Source of the DNA: Rugalucina vietnamica
Taxonomy: Eukaryota > Mollusca > Bivalvia > Lucinida > Lucinidae
NCBI GenBank assembly: GCA_964017185.1
Contig: OZ024869.1
Coordinates: 64,680,931-64,744,930, forward strand
Direction of reading: 5' to 3'
Length of the DNA: 64,000 nucleotides
Shown here: piece after piece, positions 59,160-64,000 of the stretch
Position numbering within the stretch: the first letter of the stretch is position 1
How the letters are laid out: the number at the start of each line of letters is the position of its first letter
The notes under the pieces: generated by a model
Told to the model about the DNA's origin: nothing
The model's input: only the letters and a program-made list of their open reading frames with translations
Database searches by the model: none
Program-made: the position numbers and the translations under genes

Positions 59160-59304
59160 ATCATCAGGAAAACATGTCCACTTAAAGTATACCCCCTTGT
59201 ATCCCACTTTTATATTGTAAAACTGGGGTTTGCAGGGGTATACCTAATTTTCATATTTTTGATCTAAAACATACATAGAGTGTACACGTTAGAACCGCCT
59301 CGCC
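59160..59304 (+). mobile_element. hairpin MITE (CATGTCC family), partial
   Basis: CATCAGGAAAACATGTCC, AAACTGGGGTTTGCAGGG and CACGTTAGAACCGCCTCG are present; the second half of the hairpin is lost. Confidence 0.75.
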
Positions 59305-59820
59305 CGTTTTAAGATTGGGGAAAATATCGCAAGACCTCATTAAGACCGTTATACGATTATCTGTAATTCTGTACGCTTCACCCGCGATCTCGAATCCTTG
59401 CACCAGAATTTTGAACATTTTCAAAAACCGCTTGCGACGGATTTTAATCCTACGATTGCCCAAGAACGCTAAGATCAATCATAGGGTGATACTTAAGATT
59501 ATCTTTTTGAAGATTATACTATTAATCATCATTTCGCATAAAAAAAATATTTCAGCAACATCGATACTTCTCAAAAAACTGCATTAGACATTTTCGAGCT
59601 GATTATTTCAGAGGACCGCCCAATGGTCTTGCGATCCGCTGAGTTGACCTGTGATTATCGCAAACATGTGATCTTAAACTGGTCGTAAGGACAGTGGGAC
59701 TGAGGCTTAAAGTATCAACCAATATTTGAAAAAAGTACATGTATATGCGTATTATCATTGAGACAGAGACCAGTTGATAAGATGCATGGTTACATGTTAT
59801 CAGCAAACGGCATATGAAAC
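59305..59820. other. unannotated insertion segment
   Basis: Lies inside the right minisatellite element and is absent from the left copy. No gene recognised. Confidence 0.35.
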
Positions 59821-59825
59821 TGATA

Positions 59826-60030
59826 TAAGCCGCCGCATGCGACAACCAACAATCTGCATATGCTAAACCAAAGTTGCAAATGAGCTGTGAAGTAACTGCA
59901 CAGATTATCAGCGCCTTTGTTTTCGCTTTACATATTGAACAATCTGAAATTTCAATCTTCCAGCCTGCTTCTGTGACTGTGCAGGCCGATTTGTGTCGGA
60001 CATGGTCGGAACCCCAAATTGTTGGTTCTC
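59826..60030 (-). mobile_element. TGAGCC MITE, partial, minus strand
   Basis: GCCTTTGTTTTCGC, then GATTTGTGTCGGACATGGTC and AATTGTTGGTTCTCTGG are the complement of the family interior and left end. Confidence 0.7.
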
Positions 60031-61540
60031 TGGAAAAACAATTGCTTTATGATCAAATGTTACGATGTTACGGGGTAACTGGCTCCAGAGGATATAAAAT
60101 AACTTATATTTAATCATCAAACACCCATGTACGGTCATGTTTCGGTGTGGTTACATGAGAGTTACGAGGGTTACGGGTCTCTGGAAAAATATTGCATTAT
60201 GATCAAATGTTACGTTGTTACGGGGTAACTGACCCCAGATGATAGAAAATAACTTATATTTTATCATCAGAACAGTATGATACGATCATGTTTCGGTATG
60301 GTTACATGAGAGTTACGAGGGTTACGGGTCTCTGGAAAAATATTGCATTATGATCAAATGTTACGGTGTTACGGGGTAACTTGCCCCAGAGGATAGAAAG
60401 TAACTGATATTTTATCATCAGAACAGTATGATACGATCATGTTTCGGTATGGTTACATGAGAGGTACAAGGGTTACGGGACTTTGGATAAATATTGCATT
60501 ATGATCAAATGTTACGCTGTTACGGGGTAACTGGCTCCAGAGGAGAGAAAATAACTTATATTTTATCATCAACCACCCATGTACGGTCATGTATCGGTAT
60601 GGTTACATGAGAGTTACGAGGGTTACAGGTCTCTGGAAAAATATTGCATTATGATCCAATGTTACGGTGTTACGGGGTAACTGGCCGAAAAGGATAGAAA
60701 ATAAATTATATTTTATCATCAGAACAGTATGATACGATCATGTTTCGGTATGGTTACATGAGAGTTACAAGGGTTACGGGACTCTGGATAAATATTGCAT
60801 TATGATCAAATGTTACGATGTTACGTGGTAACTGGCTCCAGAGGATAGAAAATAACTTATATTTTATCAACAAACACCCATGTACGGTCATGTTTCGGTA
60901 TGGTTACATGAGAGTTACGAGGGTTACGGGTCTCTGGAAAAATATTGCATTATGATCAAATGTTACGGTGTTACGGGGTAACTGGCCCCAGAGGATAGAA
61001 AATAACTTATATTTTATCAACAAACACCCATGTACGGTCATGTTTCGGTATGGTTACATGAGAGTTACAAGGGTTACGGGACTCTGGATAAATATTTCAT
61101 TATGATCAAATGTTACGCTGTTACGGGGTAACTGGCTCCAGAGGAGAGAAAATAACTTATATTTTATCATCAAACACCTATGTACGGTCATGTTTCGGTA
61201 TGGTTACATGAGAGTAACGAGGGTTACGGGTCTCTGGAAAAATATTGCATTATGATCAAATGTTACGGTGTTACGAGGTAACTGGCTCCAGAGGATAGAA
61301 AATAACTTATTTTTAATCATCAGAACACCCATGTACGATCATGTTTCGGTATAGTTACATGAGAGCTACAAGGGTTACGGGTCTCTGGAAAATACTGCAT
61401 TATGGTCACATGTTACGGTGTTTCACCGTAACTGGCTCCAGAAGAGAGTAGATAACATCAAACCAGTCATATACGGCATGTTTCGGAAGGGTTACAGTAG
61501 AGTTACATGGGTTACGAGACTCTGGAAAATTTATTTGATA
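60030..61540 (-). repeat. 150-bp minisatellite, about ten units
   Basis: GTTACGGGGTAACTGGC-type words recur near 60070, 60220, 60370, 60520, 60670, 60820, 60970, 61120, 61270 and 61420. Two subtypes alternate, one with AACACCCATGTACGGTCATG and one with GAACAGTATGATACGATCAT. Edge units are the most diverged. Confidence 0.95.
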
Positions 61541-61784
61541 GTTTCAAACGACTATCATATTCACATTTGTTACTGCATAACAGATGTTGGTATCGGTTGG
61601 TTACAATGGTTACGCTAGTAACAAAACGGTTGTTGCTGGAAGATTTGGACCAATTTTGTGCCCTAGATGCAAAAAGTAATGCAATATTGACTGTATTTTG
61701 TTTGAACACATTATTTGAGTTTGATTTAGTTTCCTGGAAACACAAATTCAATTCGCCCTCTCCGAGATAGTTCAACACCTAGTC

Positions 61785-62862
61785 ACTTCCTGTTGCCTAG
61801 CAACAACAGAATACTGGCAAAAGGCACTTGGCCACGACTCTTAACACCGTACCATGGTGACAGGAAAACCAAATTAAACATTTCCACTTTATTTTCTTAC
61901 ATCCAACCTAAAACCGTTGTGTTTAGTGTTCAAGATAATGTAATCTGATTGATTTATTTTGAATGACATTCTGGCCAATGAAATAAAAATAAAACTGAGA
62001 TCCTTTAAGAGCAGTGAGCATATTAATGAGAAAGGGATGGGCCATACCGTGGTTTCGGCTACTTAAGCCTTTTCAGTGACCCTTTAGATTTGGCAAAATG
62101 GTGCCAAAGAGAAATACTGTAATTTTGCAACTTTCAACAGGATAGTCGATACAAAGTCTAGTATTATCCAAACAGAGCAAAATATATAAAATGTTGGTTA
62201 GAAAATGAATCTAAACCGATAATGAATTTCTGATTGCTCAGAATATCCTCGCTGATCTCAAAGGACCAAAAGGAAAATATGTTCTGCACTATGGACGAAG
62301 TTGAAAAATTAACTAAAAGTTCTCGATCGAAGGATGAATGATGGGGGTAAAGATTCAATTTCTGCTACAATATGACAGTTAGTGTGTTTAATCGAACATT
62401 TATACGCCTATTTGTTTCTACCAGAATTACTTGCTACAAAATACAATTCTCAGATTAAATATTTCGTTGCCTAGCAACCAAAATCTATGGAAAATGCATA
62501 AAACTGAAATTGCATAGGTTTTGGCGTTAGCAACAGTTAACACATATGAGGCTGTTTGAACATTGCAGTTGCCTAGAAAGTTCTGGCTAAGGTGACATTA
62601 CACAAATGGATAGTTATTTAAACACCATCAAAGAAATATCGAAGCTTTATGTTTATTTATTTGATTTTTGAAAAGTGGTTTTCGCGCCCACGACATTCTG
62701 TGGTTGCTATGCAACATAAAGTGTATGGTCCGATTTAGTTGATGTGTATACTCCTGAATTCAAATTGAATCACACTTTCAGAAATCAAAAACATTACCTC
62801 TGTCAGATAAATACTCACAAAAAAACGCTACATATTGCATTACTTTTTGAATAACCTTCGTA
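61785..62862. repeat. repeat rich in GTTGCCTAGCAAC motifs, with 379-bp relative
   Basis: X-box-like palindromes lie at about 61791, 62467 and 62702. 61995-62310 is a diverged copy of the 379-bp unit (GATCCTTTAAGAGCAGTGAG, then TGATCTCAAAGGACCAAAAG). It ends with ACTTTTTGAATAACCTTCG, close to the mariner-like terminus at 12737. Confidence 0.6.
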
Positions 62863-63042
62863 TTTCAGATGATTTTACTTTTGATAATGTATGTCGCTTG
62901 TCTTTTCAAGTGTTCGAAATTATTCTCTACAGAATCCGCTTATATGTAGAAATTGTTTGCTGTATTTTAAATTCTTGATGATTCTGTACTGTATAGACTA
63001 TTTTTCTCACATGTATCTTGATATATAATTTTACACATGTAG

Positions 63043-63212
63043 ATTCTGAAAGATGTCATCAAAGTATGGGTATAGAGGATGGCTTCATCGAAGATTTCCA
63101 GTTCAACCAGATTAACACACAAGCAGAGTGGGTATTGGTCCCTGACGCAACAGGGGGCAAAGGGAATTATGGTTGGTGTACTTCGGGAAGAAACAATTCT
63201 TTATTTATTTCT
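63043..63212 (+). CDS. F5/8 type C (discoidin) domain exon
   Basis: The acceptor ATTTTACACATGTAG precedes and a consensus donor GTAAGTG starts at 63213. The exon begins in phase 1 and ends in phase 0. The translation has the start of a discoidin domain: C followed by SMGIEDGFIEDFQFNQI, then a tryptophan (AEWVLVP), GNYGWCTS and SLFIS just before the split. In the family this is C..(L/M)GMEDG.I.D.QI, followed by a W and a WC pair and then YLQVDLG in the next exon. Such domains bind carbohydrate or lipid on secreted or cell-surface proteins. The rest of the gene lies downstream of the window or far upstream; 10382-10653 is a phase-compatible candidate. Confidence 0.8.
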
Positions 63213-63317
63213 GTAAGTGTAATTTTATCATGAAAAAACGAGTCACATTTCACTGACACACTCGAATCCCACCACGAATTGAAATTTCCCCTTTTGTCTT
63301 TTCATGGTTGAAAAATC

Positions 63318-63455
63318 AAGGAAACATGTATGGCAATATATAACCCCGTAAACCCCACTTTTATATAGAAAAACTGGGGTATGCAGGGGTATGTATATTT
63401 TTCTTATTTGTGCTCCAAAACATAGATTGTGGGTACTCGTTAGAACTGTTCTTAT
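63318..63455 (+). mobile_element. hairpin MITE (CATGTCC family), partial
   Basis: AGGAAACATGTATGGCAATAT, AACTGGGGTATGCAGGGGT and ATAGATTGTGGGTACTCG are present; the right half is missing. Confidence 0.75.
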
Positions 63456-63663
63456 TTTAAATGAAAGGGGGGTTGTCTCAAAATAGTAAATATTTGATAA
63501 ATAGTGAATATTTGATATGTTTTTTATCTCGAGACTGCAGCTGAATTTTTCAAAGATATTTTTCGGATGTTTGTCACTGGCAAAGTACAGATTTTATCTT
63601 TTTACTAGGTAAATACAAAAATGGCGTTTTGACAAAAAGGTCAATAACTCATGCGCAACTGAT

Positions 63664-63664
<1 letters not shown>

Positions 63665-63707
<43 letters not shown>
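63665..63707 (+). repeat. poly(T) tract
   Basis: A run of more than 40 T in an intron or intergenic position, possibly the tail of an inverted retroposon. Confidence 0.9.
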
Positions 63708-63711
<4 letters not shown>

Positions 63712-63744
63712 TAAGAAAGAAACTGACTTTGTATATTTAATAAA

Positions 63745-64000
63745 GAGTAACGTCTAAGGGAAGCAGCAAGGTATAATGTTTGTTGGGCTTAGGTCAATTT
63801 GAAAGTTACTGACTAATTTTTATCTATGAGAACAATAAATAATGGTTTCTGGATAGTGGAATTTCTTGTCTAATGTTGTTGTTTAGCGAAGTGCAGTAAA
63901 TAACTGTTTTTCTCGTGCAAAAGGGAGAGTAACGTCTAAGGCAAGCAGCAAGGTATAATGTTAATTGGGCTTAGGTCAATTTGAAAGTTACTGACTAATT
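63745..64000 (+). repeat. 182-bp tandem repeat, running off the window
   Basis: GAGTAACGTCTAAGG starts at 63745 and at 63927. GCTTAGGTCAATTTGAAAG follows in both. At least one and a half units are visible, close to identical. Confidence 0.88.

Larger units (their letters stand above)
58428..61700 (-). mobile_element. minisatellite-bearing element, right (inverted) copy
   Basis: 58428-59100 is the near-identical reverse complement of 13840-14518. 60030-61540 carries the same 150-bp units as 13000-13800 inverted, and 61600-61690 matches the left copy around 12737-12800 weakly. A block at 59110-60028 is an insertion containing a hairpin MITE and a TGAGCC MITE fragment. This copy has more minisatellite units than the left one. 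Confidence 0.78.

Noticed and set aside
12737-61700. Polinton/Maverick-type giant element bounded by the inverted repeats
   Set aside because: No polymerase, integrase, protease, ATPase or capsid gene is recognisable between the arms, and the arms carry a minisatellite instead.

Overview
This is eukaryotic, AT-rich, gene-poor genomic DNA dominated by mobile elements. It most resembles a marine lophotrochozoan, probably a bivalve mollusc. The basis is several tRNA-derived SINE families, many foldback and TIR elements, a repeat with a GCTCACCTGAGCC terminal hairpin, very long introns, and a discoidin-type exon with consensus splice sites. The organism is an inference. No bacterial operon, CRISPR array, viral genome or LTR retroelement was recognised.

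Host coding sequence is sparse, all on the + strand. (1) A possible extracellular-type exon ends at 10653. (2) A possible signal-peptide first exon lies at 22519-22638. (3) Phase-compatible exons at 42837-42930, 43195-43260, 46877-47006 and 47219-47259 form the 3' end of an unrecognised gene with its stop at 47257. (4) A well-formed F5/8-type C (discoidin) exon lies at 63043-63212. Exons (1) and (4) are phase-compatible (phase 1), so one gene could span the window with another nested in its intron, but nothing here proves it.

Layout. 0.3-2.7 kb: a long-TIR element holding a SINE and a MITE. 8.1-10 kb: first copy of a GGTCAAGGTCA-rich repeat. 11-12.6 kb: 379-bp tandem repeats split by a TIR element. 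12.7-14.5 kb: an element with a 150-bp minisatellite and CCCGCGGG palindromes. 14.9-15.5 kb: a fresh 274-bp tandem duplication. 16.6-18.4 kb: a minus-strand LINE carrying an unusual TA-flanked MITE. 18.4-20.7 kb: tRNA-type SINEs. 25.4-26.6 kb: a Helitron-like element. 27-29.2 kb: nested SINEs, a CAGTGG element and a TTAA element. 31.5-32.8 kb: a hAT-like element. 33.6-35.3 kb: a TIR element with perfect 9-bp TSDs. 38.3-38.7 kb: a Harbinger-like MITE. 41-46.7 kb: three GGTCAAGGTCA repeats in the introns of the gene ending at 47259. 47.3-54.6 kb: a 7.3-kb Kolobok-type element with THAP and transposase-like exons and TTAA TSDs, inserted 35 bp after that gene's stop. 55.4-57.3 kb: MITE, repeat and nested Helitron. 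58.4-61.7 kb: an inverted second copy of the 12.7-14.5 kb minisatellite element. 62-64 kb: repeats, the discoidin exon and a 182-bp tandem repeat.

The strongest observations are the Kolobok element with exact ends, whose TIR carries an AATAAA just after the host gene; the pair of inverted minisatellite elements about 44 kb apart; the two-orientation word array inside a TA-flanked MITE; the 9-bp-TSD element built of GGCAAAATAG modules; and repeats that spread ERR/FTZ-F1-like, YY1-like and RFX X-box-like motifs.
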